Shown here: positions 1 through 7,566 of the stretch, in pieces
How the letters are laid out: each line of letters opens with the position of its first letter
How positions within the stretch are numbered: the stretch's first letter is position 1
Source: Coriobacteriaceae bacterium
Lineage (GTDB): Bacteria; Actinomycetota; Coriobacteriia; Coriobacteriales; Coriobacteriaceae
Direction: 5' to 3'
DNA length: 21,683 nucleotides
Assembly: GCA_902362275.1 (NCBI GenBank)
Contig: CABIWB010000001.1
Coordinates: forward strand, 320,968-342,650
Program-made: the position numbers and the translations under genes
Notes under the pieces: generated by a model
Databases searched by the model: none
Told to the model about the DNA's origin: nothing
Seen by the model: the letters and a program-made list of their open reading frames with translations, nothing else

Positions 1-42
1 GATTTGGAGAGCAACCCTGTGCCCGGCCGACGGGATCCCTAA
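1..42 (+). CDS. 3' end of an unidentified upstream gene (partial)
   Basis: Frame 1 is open from the window edge to a TAA at 40-42 and ends in the residues ESNPVPGRRDP. Nine of its thirteen third codon positions are G or C, as in the genes nearby. In many actinobacteria the gene before ftsE is prfB (release factor 2), but these 13 residues are too few to identify it. Frame 2 is also open, to 108, so even the reading frame is uncertain. Confidence 0.35.
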   Translation, partial: DLESNPVPGRRDP

Positions 43-132
43 GCACGCCATGCTTCTTATGTGCAGCAAAGCTAATGCTGCTAAAATACAAAGCGCTCAT
101 GTAGTTTAAACGCACGACGATAAGGAGCACCA

Positions 133-1353
133 GTGGGTAACCACTTCCGTACCTCCGGTGCGGGCGATGATGCCCCCAAGACGCAGACAGGCGTCCAGGG
201 CAGCCGTTTCGCCACTCCGGATTCAGAGGGCCAGCCTGTTGCTCAGGCCCCCGCTCAGCCGGCAGATCAGGCACAGCCGGCATCCGATCCCTTTGCCTAC
301 AATCCAACCAGCGATGTCGCGCTTTCCGGCACGGCGGGTTTTGAGCCCGTTCAGGCCGTGACCGCTCGCGTGGAGCAGCCTCAGGCTGGTGCCGCCACGC
401 CGCAGCCTACCATGGCCGGCATTCCCGACCCCATGGCCCCTGCGACGCCGGCTCCTCAGCCTGCGCAGTCCGGTCTCTTTGCCGCTATTCCCGACCCCAC
501 GCAGCCTGCTGCCCCGGTGGTCGAGAGCGATCAGGCGGCCGAGGTCGCAAGCCTCGATAACGCGCTCAACAACCCCGATTTTACGTCGGTGTTTGCGCCC
601 ATCGATCTGCAGGCCAGCCGCAAGAAGATGGCCAAGCAGGCCGGTGTCGAGCCCGTTATCCTTATGGAGCATGTCACCAAGATCTATCCGGCACAGCCCA
701 ACAAGCCTGCACTCGACGACATCAACATCGAGATCTATCCGGGCGAGTTCGTCTTCCTGGTCGGTCACTCCGGTTCGGGTAAGACCACGCTGCTGTCGAC
801 GCTCAACCGCGACGTCAAGCCGACGAGCGGCCGCATCCTGGTTGCCGGTCAGGACCTCATGAAGATCAAGAACCGCAAGGTTCCGTTCCTGCGCCGCCAG
901 ATTGGCGCCGTGTTCCAGGACTTTAAGCTTCTGCCGCAAAAGACCGCCTACGAAAACGTGGCGTTTGCCCTTCAGTGCATCGGCAAGCCCAAGGGCGTCA
1001 TTCGCAGCCAGGTGCCTGAGGTGCTGCGTCTGGTCGGTCTGGCCGATCAGATGGACTCGCTGCCCGACCAGCTTTCCGGTGGCGAGCAGCAGCGCGTTGC
1101 CGTCGCCCGCGCTATGGTCAACCGTCCGCCGCTGCTGATCTGCGACGAGCCCACGGGTAACCTCGACCCGGCGATCTCGCTGGGCATCATGAAGCTGCTC
1201 GAGCGTATTAACCGCACCGGCACCACCGTGATCGTCGCCACGCACGACCGCGAGATGGTCGATAGCATGCACCGTCGCGTGATCGCCCTCGAGGGCGGCC
1301 ACGTTATCCGCGACCAGGAGAGGGGAGGTTACGGCAACTATGGCACCAACTAA
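133..1353 (+). CDS. ftsE: Cell-division ABC transporter ATP-binding protein FtsE with long N-terminal extension
   Basis: ATPase of the FtsEX complex, which sits at the inner face of the membrane and drives cell-wall hydrolase activation at the division septum. The GTG start at 133 follows AAGGAG (122-127) by 5 nt. The ABC domain begins near residue 173. Walker A GHSGSGKT is at 211-218, the LSGGEQQ signature at 314-320, Walker B ending in C337-D338-E339, and the switch His at 371. A normal FtsE is about 220-230 residues; this one is 406. The first 170 residues are rich in Pro, Ala and Gln, with two IPDP-containing repeats, and are probably disordered. An internal Met166 would give a normal-length protein but has no good ribosome-binding site before it. 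The stop overlaps ftsX by 14 nt, so the two are translationally coupled. Confidence 0.95.
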   Translation: MGNHFRTSGAGDDAPKTQTGVQGSRFATPDSEGQPVAQAPAQPADQAQPASDPFAYNPTSDVALSGTAGFEPVQAVTARVEQPQAGAATPQPTMAGIPDPMAPATPAPQPAQSGLFAAIPDPTQPAAPVVESDQAAEVASLDNALNNPDFTSVFAPIDLQASRKKMAKQAGVEPVILMEHVTKIYPAQPNKPALDDINIEIYPGEFVFLVGHSGSGKTTLLSTLNRDVKPTSGRILVAGQDLMKIKNRKVPFLRRQIGAVFQDFKLLPQKTAYENVAFALQCIGKPKGVIRSQVPEVLRLVGLADQMDSLPDQLSGGEQQRVAVARAMVNRPPLLICDEPTGNLDPAISLGIMKLLERINRTGTTVIVATHDREMVDSMHRRVIALEGGHVIRDQERGGYGNYGTN

Positions 1354-2260
1354 CGTGGGCTACTCCTTCAAAGAGGCAATCAGCCACTTCTTCCGTAACT
1401 GGACTACCTCGCTCGGCGCCGTCATCACGATCTTCCTTTCGCTGTTTATCATCGGCCTGTTCATCATGGGCTCCGCGGTGCTGAACTCCGTGATCGGCAC
1501 CGTCGAGGATCAGGTTGTCATCAACGCGTTCATTAGTGATGACGCCGATCAGGCTGATGTTCAGGCTTTTGAGGCCGAGCTTAAGACGTGGAATAACGTC
1601 AAGTCCGTGACCTATAAGGACAAGGACGACGCGAAGGCCGAGTATACTAGCAAGATGTCGGGCAACGCCGACGCCACCATGAGCGCGCTCGATGGCCAGA
1701 ACCCGCTGCCGGCTTCCTTCGCTATTGAGATGGACGATCCGTCCAAGGTCGAGAGCACGGCAGAGAAGCTCAAGAAGGATGCCGATTTCCAGAAGATCGT
1801 GGATGACGGCGACGTCAACGCGAGCGTGCTGTACGGCCAGGAGGCAGTGAGTCGCCTGTTCCAGGTGACCAACTACATCCGCATCGCCGCCGTGGTGCTC
1901 GTTGGCCTTCTGACCTTTATCGCTTTCATCTTCATCAACAACACGATTCGCCTATCCATCACGGCGCGTCGTCGTGAGATTGCGATTATGCGTCTGGTCG
2001 GCGCCAGCAACGGCTTCATTCGCGGCCCGTTTATCACCGAGGGCGTACTGCAGGCCATTTTGGGCTCGTTGCTTTCCATCGGCGTTCTGGAGCTGCTGCG
2101 CAACCTGATGATTCCGCGTCTGCAGGAGAGCATCGGCTGGATGTCGTTTGCCCTGCCGATGCAGTACTACTTGGTGACCTATGCTGCGCTGATTCTGGTC
2201 GGCGTGATTATCGGTTTCTTTGGTTCTACCATCGCCATGCGCCGCTACCTGCGCGTGTAG
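1340..2260 (+). CDS. ftsX: Cell-division protein FtsX
   Basis: Permease-like partner of FtsE. The 306-residue length fits the family. The layout is the FtsX one: a short cytoplasmic N-terminus, a first membrane segment at about residues 25-48, a large extracellular domain (about 50-178) and three more membrane segments near 182-204, 226-248 and 275-297. The stretch after the second segment (RLSITARRREIAIMRLVGAS) is the typical cytoplasmic loop of FtsX/MacB-like permeases. The start lies inside the end of ftsE, behind AGGGGAGG (1321-1328). FtsX passes the FtsE ATPase signal across the membrane to a peptidoglycan hydrolase; no such hydrolase gene is present in the window. A strong terminator follows. 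Confidence 0.95.
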   Translation: MAPTNVGYSFKEAISHFFRNWTTSLGAVITIFLSLFIIGLFIMGSAVLNSVIGTVEDQVVINAFISDDADQADVQAFEAELKTWNNVKSVTYKDKDDAKAEYTSKMSGNADATMSALDGQNPLPASFAIEMDDPSKVESTAEKLKKDADFQKIVDDGDVNASVLYGQEAVSRLFQVTNYIRIAAVVLVGLLTFIAFIFINNTIRLSITARRREIAIMRLVGASNGFIRGPFITEGVLQAILGSLLSIGVLELLRNLMIPRLQESIGWMSFALPMQYYLVTYAALILVGVIIGFFGSTIAMRRYLRV

Positions 2261-2285
2261 GCATGCCTGGAATTCATCCCTTCCA

Positions 2286-2318
2286 ACGGGTCGTCTCTTA
2301 TGGGGCGGCCCGTTTTTT
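2286..2318 (+). terminator. Rho-independent terminator after ftsX
   Basis: ACGGGTCG (2286-2293) pairs with CGGCCCGT (2306-2313) with one G-U pair, and six T follow at 2313-2318. It lies 26 nt after the ftsX stop and closes the ftsEX operon. Confidence 0.85.
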
Positions 2319-2395
2319 GATCCCTAGGGGACGGCAGGAAAGCGAATCATTTGGGTAGACTCTTTGGAGTTCGCAATCGATAGTTAGGAGGCGCC

Positions 2396-4531
2396 ATGGG
2401 GCGCAATAACAAGTATAAGCGTGGAGCTCGCAGTAAGCGCGGGCCGGTGCGCAGCGAACGCCGTCCGAGCCTGACCGGGCGCGTTCAGCTCCATGAGCAT
2501 AGCGCCTACGTTGTAACCGAAAACGGCGACTACAAGGTCATGGGTCGCGGCAAGCGTGAGATCATGGACGGCGATACCGTTGCCGTGAGCATTAAGAACA
2601 GCCCGCATGGCGAGCGTCGCGCCGTGATCGAGGGCGTGGTTGAGCGCGCAGCTATAAGCGTGGTGGGCACGTACCAGACCGCCGGTCCGCTCGGTGTGAT
2701 TGAGCCGCTTGATTCGCGTCTGAAGGCCGACTTCTTCATTCTGCCCGAGGATACCTCGGCGGATCGTCTGGGCGTCCACCCGGGTGATGCTGTTGTCGCG
2801 CGCATTTTGACCTACCCGACGCGCCTGGAATCGGGCACTGTGACGATCGAACGCCGCATTGGCGGAGATGACGCGCCCGATTTGGGCGTTCAATATGTGA
2901 TGGCGCGTTACGGCTATACCGATAGCTATCCCGAAGCCGCGCTAGACGAGGCCGAGGGGCTTTCGCTCGATGTGTCCGCGGCGCTTAAGGACCCGCTCCG
3001 CCGCGATCTGCGCGACCGCTTTGTCATCACGATCGACCCGGTCGACGCGCGCGACTTTGACGATGCCATTTCGCTGGAGCGCACGCCTGAGGGTGGCTAC
3101 AAGCTGGGTGTGCATATCGCCGACGTTTCACACTATGTGGCTTGGGACGGGCATATCGATCTTGAGGCTCGCCATCGTACGACATCGGTGTATCTGGCCG
3201 ATCGCGTGCTTCCCATGCTGCCCGAACGCCTGTCCTGTGACCTGTGCTCGCTTCGCCCTGACGAGGACCGTCTTGCGTTTACCGTCGATATCGAGCTCGA
3301 TGCACAGGGTCGCGTGCGGCATTACGATCCGTACCCCAGTGTGATTCGCTCGCGTGTGCGTATGGACTATGACGGCGCCGAGGCGCTGCTGGTGCGTGCC
3401 GGCGCGGTTGAGTATTCGGTGCTGGAGGGTGCAGCCGAGGATGTTGCGGCTGCCGAGACCTCGCGCGAGGAAGCGCTTGAGCGCGGCCTTGCGTGCGAGG
3501 AGGCCGCCCGCGGCTACAACATCGACCTCGGTGATTTCCTTGTCGCCGCTAACGAACTCGCCGAACTTCGCCGTCGTATTCGTCGCGCCCGCGGCTCAGT
3601 CGATTTTGACACGGCCGAGATTCGCGCTCTATTGGATGAGGACGGAGTGCCCGTGCAGATTGTGGCGCGTGAGCGTTCGTGTGCCACGTCGCTTATCGAG
3701 GAAGCCATGCTGCTCGCCAACGAGTGCGTTGCAGAGTGGCTGGCGGACCGTGATATCGAGGCCTGCTATCGCGTGCATGAGGATCCGAGCCCCGATAGCC
3801 TGCACGGTGCCGCCGTTGCGCTGGCGCAGCTAGGCATCATCGACGATCGCCGTGCTGCCGGTATTGCCCTGGGGAGTCCCGATGAGTTGCAGGCTGCAGT
3901 TGATGCTGCCGCCGGTACGGCAAACGCACCGCTCGTCAACACGCTGCTTCTGCGCAGCATGCAGCGTGCGCTGTACAAGCCGCGCAACGAGGGCCACTTT
4001 GCGCTCGCCGCGCCGTGCTACTGTCACTTTACGAGTCCCATCCGTCGCTACCCCGATCTGGTGGTGCACCGCGTGCTCAAACTGCAGTTGGCCTATGAGC
4101 AGCTCGGCGGCAAGGACGCCTTGGTCCGTACGCCGCGGCTGATCGGCAAGGGGCGCGAGTCGCTGCCGCGCATTCTGCCGCAGATCTGCCGCGCATGCAG
4201 CGATGCCGAGCGCGCGGCAGATGCCGCCAGCCATGCGACGCAAAAGATCAAGATTGCCCAGTACTATGAGGACCGTCTGGGCGAGCGCTATGCCGGAACC
4301 GTCTCGTGGGTTAGCAGCATGGGCCTCTTTGTGCGCTTGGACCTGACGCAGGTCGAAGGCCTGGTTTCGATTAAGAGCCTGGGCAACGAGTGGTTCGAGT
4401 TTGACGAGGACGCGCTTACGCTGACGGGCGCCGACACGGACATCCGTTACGAGCTGGGGCAGCGCGTGATCATCGAGGTCTCGCGCGTCAATACCACGCG
4501 TGGGCACTTGGACTTTAAGCTTATCCATTAG
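2396..4531 (+). CDS. rnr: Ribonuclease R (RNB-family 3'-5' exoribonuclease)
   Basis: Processive exoribonuclease that degrades structured RNA and, with SmpB-tmRNA, clears faulty mRNAs. It starts at ATG 2396, four nt after TAGGAGG (2385-2391). Domains in order: a basic N-terminus (1-25), cold-shock/OB folds (about 26-185), the RNB catalytic domain starting near 195, and an S1 domain from about 632 to 711. The signature IDPVDARDFDD is at 213-223 and supplies the metal-binding aspartates. The HTSPIRRYPDLVVHR-like block of the family is present as FTSPIRRYPDLVVHR. At 711 residues it is a short family member: it lacks the N-terminal helix-turn-helix region and the lysine-rich C-terminal tail of E. 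coli RNase R. It appears to be a single-gene unit, with a terminator on each side. Confidence 0.95.
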   Translation: MGRNNKYKRGARSKRGPVRSERRPSLTGRVQLHEHSAYVVTENGDYKVMGRGKREIMDGDTVAVSIKNSPHGERRAVIEGVVERAAISVVGTYQTAGPLGVIEPLDSRLKADFFILPEDTSADRLGVHPGDAVVARILTYPTRLESGTVTIERRIGGDDAPDLGVQYVMARYGYTDSYPEAALDEAEGLSLDVSAALKDPLRRDLRDRFVITIDPVDARDFDDAISLERTPEGGYKLGVHIADVSHYVAWDGHIDLEARHRTTSVYLADRVLPMLPERLSCDLCSLRPDEDRLAFTVDIELDAQGRVRHYDPYPSVIRSRVRMDYDGAEALLVRAGAVEYSVLEGAAEDVAAAETSREEALERGLACEEAARGYNIDLGDFLVAANELAELRRRIRRARGSVDFDTAEIRALLDEDGVPVQIVARERSCATSLIEEAMLLANECVAEWLADRDIEACYRVHEDPSPDSLHGAAVALAQLGIIDDRRAAGIALGSPDELQAAVDAAAGTANAPLVNTLLLRSMQRALYKPRNEGHFALAAPCYCHFTSPIRRYPDLVVHRVLKLQLAYEQLGGKDALVRTPRLIGKGRESLPRILPQICRACSDAERAADAASHATQKIKIAQYYEDRLGERYAGTVSWVSSMGLFVRLDLTQVEGLVSIKSLGNEWFEFDEDALTLTGADTDIRYELGQRVIIEVSRVNTTRGHLDFKLIH

Positions 4532-4560
4532 CCAAATCCCGACTCGCGGCGGGAGGGCGG

Positions 4561-4590
4561 AGGGCGGTCTTTCGGGATCGCCCTTCGCAT
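4561..4590 (+). terminator. Probable terminator after rnr
   Basis: AGGGCGGTC (4561-4569) pairs with GATCGCCCT (4576-4584) with one G-U pair around a six-base loop TTTCGG. The downstream T-tract is poor, so termination may be weak. Confidence 0.5.
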
Positions 4591-4650
4591 TTGGATCGTG
4601 GCTACCTTGCCGTCTGCTCGGCCGCCCGCTTATCTGCTATTGGAGAGGTA

Positions 4651-4689
4651 AAACCTACCAAAATAAACCTGTCCCTTTTTGGCAGGTTT
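4651..4689. promoter_or_regulatory. 39-bp dyad upstream of the recombinase gene (possible operator or recombination site)
   Basis: AAACCTACCAAAA (4651-4663) and TTTTGGCAGGTTT (4677-4689) are inverted copies matching at 12 of 13 positions, separated by 13 nt. A third half-site-like AAACCTG lies in the middle at 4665-4671 and also pairs with CAGGTTT. The dyad ends 19 nt before the recombinase start. Small serine recombinases bind dyads of roughly this size and often repress their own gene, so this could be an operator, a crossover site or both. It could instead be a REP-like repeat: its centre AACCTGTCCC recurs in inverse form at 21283. Confidence 0.45.
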
Positions 4690-4708
4690 ACAAGAAAGCG
4701 GGGATGAG

Positions 4709-5314
4709 ATGACGATGGTGTACGGCTATGCGCGGGTGAGTTCGCGCGATCAGAATCTTAATCGGCAGCTGGATGCGCTGGGCGCCTATGGCGTGGGCTC
4801 GGCGAATATTTATGCCGACCATGCGAGCGGCAAGAACTTCGATCGACCGCGTTATCGCGAGCTGCTGCACGTTCTGGGAGACGGGGACGTGCTGGTGGTG
4901 CTTTCTATCGACCGACTTGGCCGTAATTACTCCGAGATTCTTGAGGAATGGCGACGCATTACCAAGGAGCTCGGGGTTGCCATTGTGGTGTTGGACATGC
5001 CATTGCTTGACACGCGCGTCAGGGCCAGCGGCGCGCCGGATGTGACCAACACCCTGATTGCCGATATTGTGCTGCAACTGCTGAGCTACGTGGCGCAGGT
5101 GGAGCGCGAGAATATCCATCGGCGCCAGGCGGAGGGAATTGCGGCGGCGCGGGCGCGAGGGGTCCGTTTCGGTCGACCTCGCAAGCCGTGCCCTCCTCAG
5201 TTTGAGCTGGTGCGCGATAGCTATGAGGCAGGCGATATTACCCGCAGCCAAGCAGCAAAGTGCCTGGGCGTGTGCGTGGGGACGTTCGATCGCTGGATGC
5301 GCGAGGCGGGGTAG
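4709..5314 (+). CDS. Small serine recombinase (resolvase/invertase family)
   Basis: DNA site-specific recombinase that cuts and rejoins through a serine-DNA link. The ATG at 4709 gives 201 residues; ATG 4715 is equally plausible. The N-terminal catalytic domain has YARVSSRDQN with the nucleophile Ser11, and IDRLGRNYSEI carries the paired active-site arginines. A C-terminal helix-turn-helix (GDITRSQAAKCLGVCVGTFDRWM, split here as GDITRSQAAKCLG and VGTFDRW) lies at about 172-198. Length and layout match gamma-delta resolvase/Pin-type enzymes, not large integrases. No transposase, invertible segment or phage gene accompanies it, so its target is unclear. It stands alone between rnr and a VanZ-like gene, behind a conspicuous dyad. 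Confidence 0.88.
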   Translation: MTMVYGYARVSSRDQNLNRQLDALGAYGVGSANIYADHASGKNFDRPRYRELLHVLGDGDVLVVLSIDRLGRNYSEILEEWRRITKELGVAIVVLDMPLLDTRVRASGAPDVTNTLIADIVLQLLSYVAQVERENIHRRQAEGIAAARARGVRFGRPRKPCPPQFELVRDSYEAGDITRSQAAKCLGVCVGTFDRWMREAG

Positions 5315-5419
5315 GGGGTTTGCGTCGCTTTGTCGCTTCCTGTTGCGATTCAAATTTTGATACGGTGACGATGTCATTTGGGGCTACACTCGCTGATATT
5401 CAAAAAAGGAGGTTGGCCC

Positions 5420-6001
5420 TTGGCGCGCGTAAAACAAATAATCGGATGGACCGCGATCATTCTGTTCGCCGTAACGCTGGCGGGTATCTGGGTGCTGACG
5501 GAGCAAAATGCGGTGGAGACGTCGTTGCTGAGCGAGTCCACCGCGCGTGTGGTAGAGGGTCAGGCTACGGGCGTTCAGGCTGCCGATGCCACGGGTGAAG
5601 CCCAGACGGAGAACGGAATGACCGGGGGCACCGATTTGGCTGCCCCGCCTGTCCGGTCTGGCCGACTTGCTTCCATTCGCATGTGGGTGGGCACAAACGT
5701 CCGCCGCGTTGCCCATACCGTAGAGTTTTTCTTCGTCGGATTGTTCGCCTCGGTGGTCGTGGTTTGCTTTTCCAGGCGTCCGTGGAGCGTATGCTCCCGT
5801 TGCGTGCCCGTATTGCTCTTTTGCGCCGCCTGCTCCGTTGGCGATCAGGTGCATAAGATCTTTGTTCCCGGCAGGCATTTCGACGTTATCGATCTAGGAT
5901 TCGATGCTGCGGGCTATGTCACTGCCATGCTGTTGGTATTGCTGGCGGCGGCGTTGGTGCGCCATGCGACTCGGCCGATCGGCGCCCATGCGAGGCGCTA
6001 G
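5420..6001 (+). CDS. VanZ-like membrane protein (divergent)
   Basis: The start is TTG at 5420, seven nt after AGGAGG (5407-5412); an upstream in-frame start at 5378 has no such site. The 193-residue protein has a membrane segment near residues 8-27, a Gly/Ala/Thr-rich linker, then RRVAHTVEFF (95-104), further hydrophobic segments, and DQVHKIFVPGR (142-152) followed by a conserved-looking D-x-G region. These blocks match the VanZ family, named after a teicoplanin-resistance protein and mostly of unknown function. The usual D-E-x-H-Q core reads D-Q-V-H-K here, so family activity may be altered. It follows the recombinase by 105 nt and may be transcribed with the ArsC-like gene downstream. Confidence 0.72.
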   Translation: MARVKQIIGWTAIILFAVTLAGIWVLTEQNAVETSLLSESTARVVEGQATGVQAADATGEAQTENGMTGGTDLAAPPVRSGRLASIRMWVGTNVRRVAHTVEFFFVGLFASVVVVCFSRRPWSVCSRCVPVLLFCAACSVGDQVHKIFVPGRHFDVIDLGFDAAGYVTAMLLVLLAAALVRHATRPIGAHARR

Positions 6002-6123
6002 CCTTAAGACGAGACATCGCGACTGCCTATGCTTCGACATTGACTACAATAACGGCTGCAATCGCGAGTGGTCGTCGATGTGCAGTTTTCCAGACACCTG
6101 TTTTCTCTAAGAAAGGAAATCTC

Positions 6124-6483
6124 ATGGCGGTATTGTTTGTTGAATATCCCAAGTGCTCGACTTGTAAGAAGGCCAAGGCATGGCTGGACGAACATGGGGT
6201 AGAGTATATCGACCGCGATATCGTTTTGGACAATCCCACGGCTGATGAGCTTGCGACCTGGATTGCTCGTTCAGGGCTGCCGGTGCGGCGCTTCTTTAAT
6301 TCGTCGGGCATGAAATATCGAGAGCTGGGTCTGAAGGCGCGTCTGGATGCGGGCATGACTGATCGGGAGTGCTACGAGCTGCTGGCGACCGACGGCATGC
6401 TGGTCAAGCGTCCGCTGCTGGTGGGCGACGACTTTGCGATTCCCGGCTTTAGGGAAGCGGCTTGGGCCGAGGCGTTACTGTAG
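6124..6483 (+). CDS. ArsC/Spx-family thioredoxin-fold protein
   Basis: A 119-residue protein of the arsenate reductase/Spx/YffB superfamily. It starts at ATG 6124 after AAAGGA. The N-terminus reads EYPKCSTCKKAKAWL, with the redox pair C11-x-x-C14 of Spx-like members, and the C-terminal KRPLLVGDDFAIPGF is the conserved family block. Members are glutaredoxin-dependent arsenate reductases, Spx-type RNA polymerase-binding stress regulators, or proteins of unknown role. The CxxC and the lack of arsenic genes nearby make arsenate reduction unproven. The earlier in-frame start at 6040 is less likely because it lacks a ribosome-binding site. Confidence 0.85.
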   Translation: MAVLFVEYPKCSTCKKAKAWLDEHGVEYIDRDIVLDNPTADELATWIARSGLPVRRFFNSSGMKYRELGLKARLDAGMTDRECYELLATDGMLVKRPLLVGDDFAIPGFREAAWAEALL

Positions 6484-6488
6484 CGGCT

Positions 6489-6600
6489 GCGGAAAGTGCG
6501 TCCCGTAATTCGCTTGGATTGTGGGACGCGGTTTCCGGTTGAGGGCTCGACGGGAAAGTGGGGACCAGTTTGAGCTTGAAATCTGGGACGCACTTTCCGC
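6489..6600. repeat. REPIN-like element: four copies of a 14-bp motif in alternating orientation
   Basis: GGAAAGTGCGTCCC (6491-6504) and GGGACGCACTTTCC (6585-6598) are perfect inverse copies; the outer arms reach 16 bp when the flanking GC/GC is counted. Nested inside are two diverged copies, GGGACGCGGTTTCC (6523-6536) and GGAAAGTGGGGACC (6553-6566), also inverse to each other. The whole forms a cruciform or long hairpin between the ArsC-like gene and the minus-strand gene that ends at 6618. The form resembles REP doublets; no transposase is present. Confidence 0.7.
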
Positions 6601-6617
6601 CGGCGGGCCTGCCCCAG

Positions 6618-7028
6618 TCAGTCCGCCAGCTGTGCCCATTCGTGCGGATCGTAGACCTTTACGTGCTTGTTGGGCTTGCCGCTCCAGTACTCCTCGTCCA
6701 TAAAGGGCAGGTATGCCTGAATGCCGGGGCAGATAAAGGGAATCCGCTGCTGTTGCAGTCGCTCGCGCTGGCGCTGCTCCAGGCACGCCTCGGATATAAC
6801 GGTCGGCATGCCGGACAGCTCGACGAGGCTTGCCTGGATTCGCTTAAGGTCGGGGAGTCCCGCGTGCCATGACATCCGCATGATCAAAAAGGATGCACGG
6901 CGGTAGTTTGCCTGCATCACCGTGATGGCGGGGCGCAGTGTGGGATGGATTTTGTCCCGTTCGGGCCAAAGGTCGGCAGTGATCTCGAGGCCCAGGGTCT
7001 CCCATAGGTAATCAAGCTCTTCGTCCAT
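6618..7028 (-). CDS. Shortened MarR-associated regulator-like protein (N-terminal part only)
   Basis: A 136-residue protein. The block ISEACLEQRQRERLQQQR followed by IPFICPGIQAYLPFM (about residues 80-112) resembles a conserved stretch found in roughly 300-residue Firmicutes/Actinobacteria proteins whose C-terminal part is a MarR-type winged helix (motif of the form R-x-R-L-x-x-x-x-I-P-F-I-x-P-G-x-Q-x-Y-L-P-F). Here the protein ends soon after that block and carries no DNA-binding domain. Its stop lies 18 nt from the REPIN-like element, so 3' truncation is possible, as is a real single-domain protein. The ATG at 7028 has a weak GAGG site upstream. The family assignment rests on recalled motif similarity. 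Confidence 0.55.
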   Translation of the reverse strand: MDEELDYLWETLGLEITADLWPERDKIHPTLRPAITVMQANYRRASFLIMRMSWHAGLPDLKRIQASLVELSGMPTVISEACLEQRQRERLQQQRIPFICPGIQAYLPFMDEEYWSGKPNKHVKVYDPHEWAQLAD

Positions 7029-7231
7029 GGCGCCTCGATATCTACGTGATCATTGATACTTCGATTGTGTTGCCTGGTGCTATCGTTTTCACGGTAGAAT
7101 CTGCCAACGGTTGACGGCTACCGCTCGCGGCGTTTTGCCCTTCGTGTACAGCGGTTGGCTTCACAGGTCCTTCACGAGTTGGACTAAATTAGGCCAATTT
7201 GACTGAATTTCAAAAAAGTCAAAATTGGGGC

Positions 7232-7260
7232 TTGCGTCACGGCGAGACTTCCCGTATATT
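7232..7260 (+). promoter_or_regulatory. Promoter of the tRNA-Gln/tRNA-Glu operon
   Basis: TTGCGT (7232-7237), a 17-nt spacer and TATATT (7255-7260) form a good sigma-70-type promoter about 45 nt before tRNA-Gln. An imperfect inverted repeat (CCAATTTGACT / AAGTCAAAATTGG, 7194-7228) lies directly upstream. Confidence 0.6.
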
Positions 7261-7304
7261 TCTTTCTTGCGCAAAGGCACAGCCGAGCGCAGCGATGCAG
7301 TCAT

Positions 7305-7378
7305 TGGGATGTCGTCTAATGGCAGGACAGCGGATTCTGGTTCCGTCAATGGGGGTTCGACTCCCTCCATCCCAGCCA
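7305..7378 (+). tRNA. tRNA-Gln (anticodon CTG)
   Basis: The acceptor strands TGGGATG and CATCCCA pair fully, the anticodon loop is TTCTGGT with CTG at the anticodon position, the T-arm carries GGTTCGACTCC, and the discriminator G is followed by an encoded CCA. It is followed after 17 nt by tRNA-Glu, so both are probably processed from one transcript. The two isoacceptors serve Gln CAG and Glu GAG, the favoured codons in this GC-rich genome. Confidence 0.95.
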
Positions 7379-7395
7379 TTGCATTTGCTACATAT

Positions 7396-7472
7396 GGCCC
7401 GTTCGTCTAGCGGTTTAGGACGCCGCCCTCTCAAGGCGGAGATCACCAGTTCGAATCTGGTACGGGCTACCA
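7396..7472 (+). tRNA. tRNA-Glu (anticodon CTC)
   Basis: The anticodon arm is CCGCC-CTCTCAA-GGCGG with CTC as anticodon, the T-arm contains AGTTCGAATCT, the acceptor stem is GGCCCGT with ACGGGCT (the first pair is G-U), and CCA is encoded. It is the second gene of the tRNA pair and is followed within 11 nt by a terminator. Confidence 0.95.
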
Positions 7473-7482
7473 AAATTGAACG

Positions 7483-7510
7483 CCCGGGCCTCGTAAGAGA
7501 CCCGGGTTTT
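7483..7510 (+). terminator. Terminator of the tRNA operon
   Basis: CCCGGGCCTC (7483-7492) pairs with GAGACCCGGG (7497-7506), with one internal mismatch and a GTAA loop, followed by TTTT. It lies directly after tRNA-Glu. Confidence 0.8.
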
Positions 7511-7566
7511 GTGTATTGACCGTATATACGGCGCCTGCCGTGTTTCGCTCAGATCGAGGAGTAGCC

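Noticed and set aside
223..1302. 359-codon minus-strand frame opposite ftsE
   Set aside because: Antisense shadow of a clear ABC ATPase gene, with low-complexity Arg/Leu/Gly translation.
7521..7530. CGTATATACG palindrome as an operator for the TPR-smpB operon
   Set aside because: Only 10 bp, single copy, and no matching promoter boxes could be placed around it.
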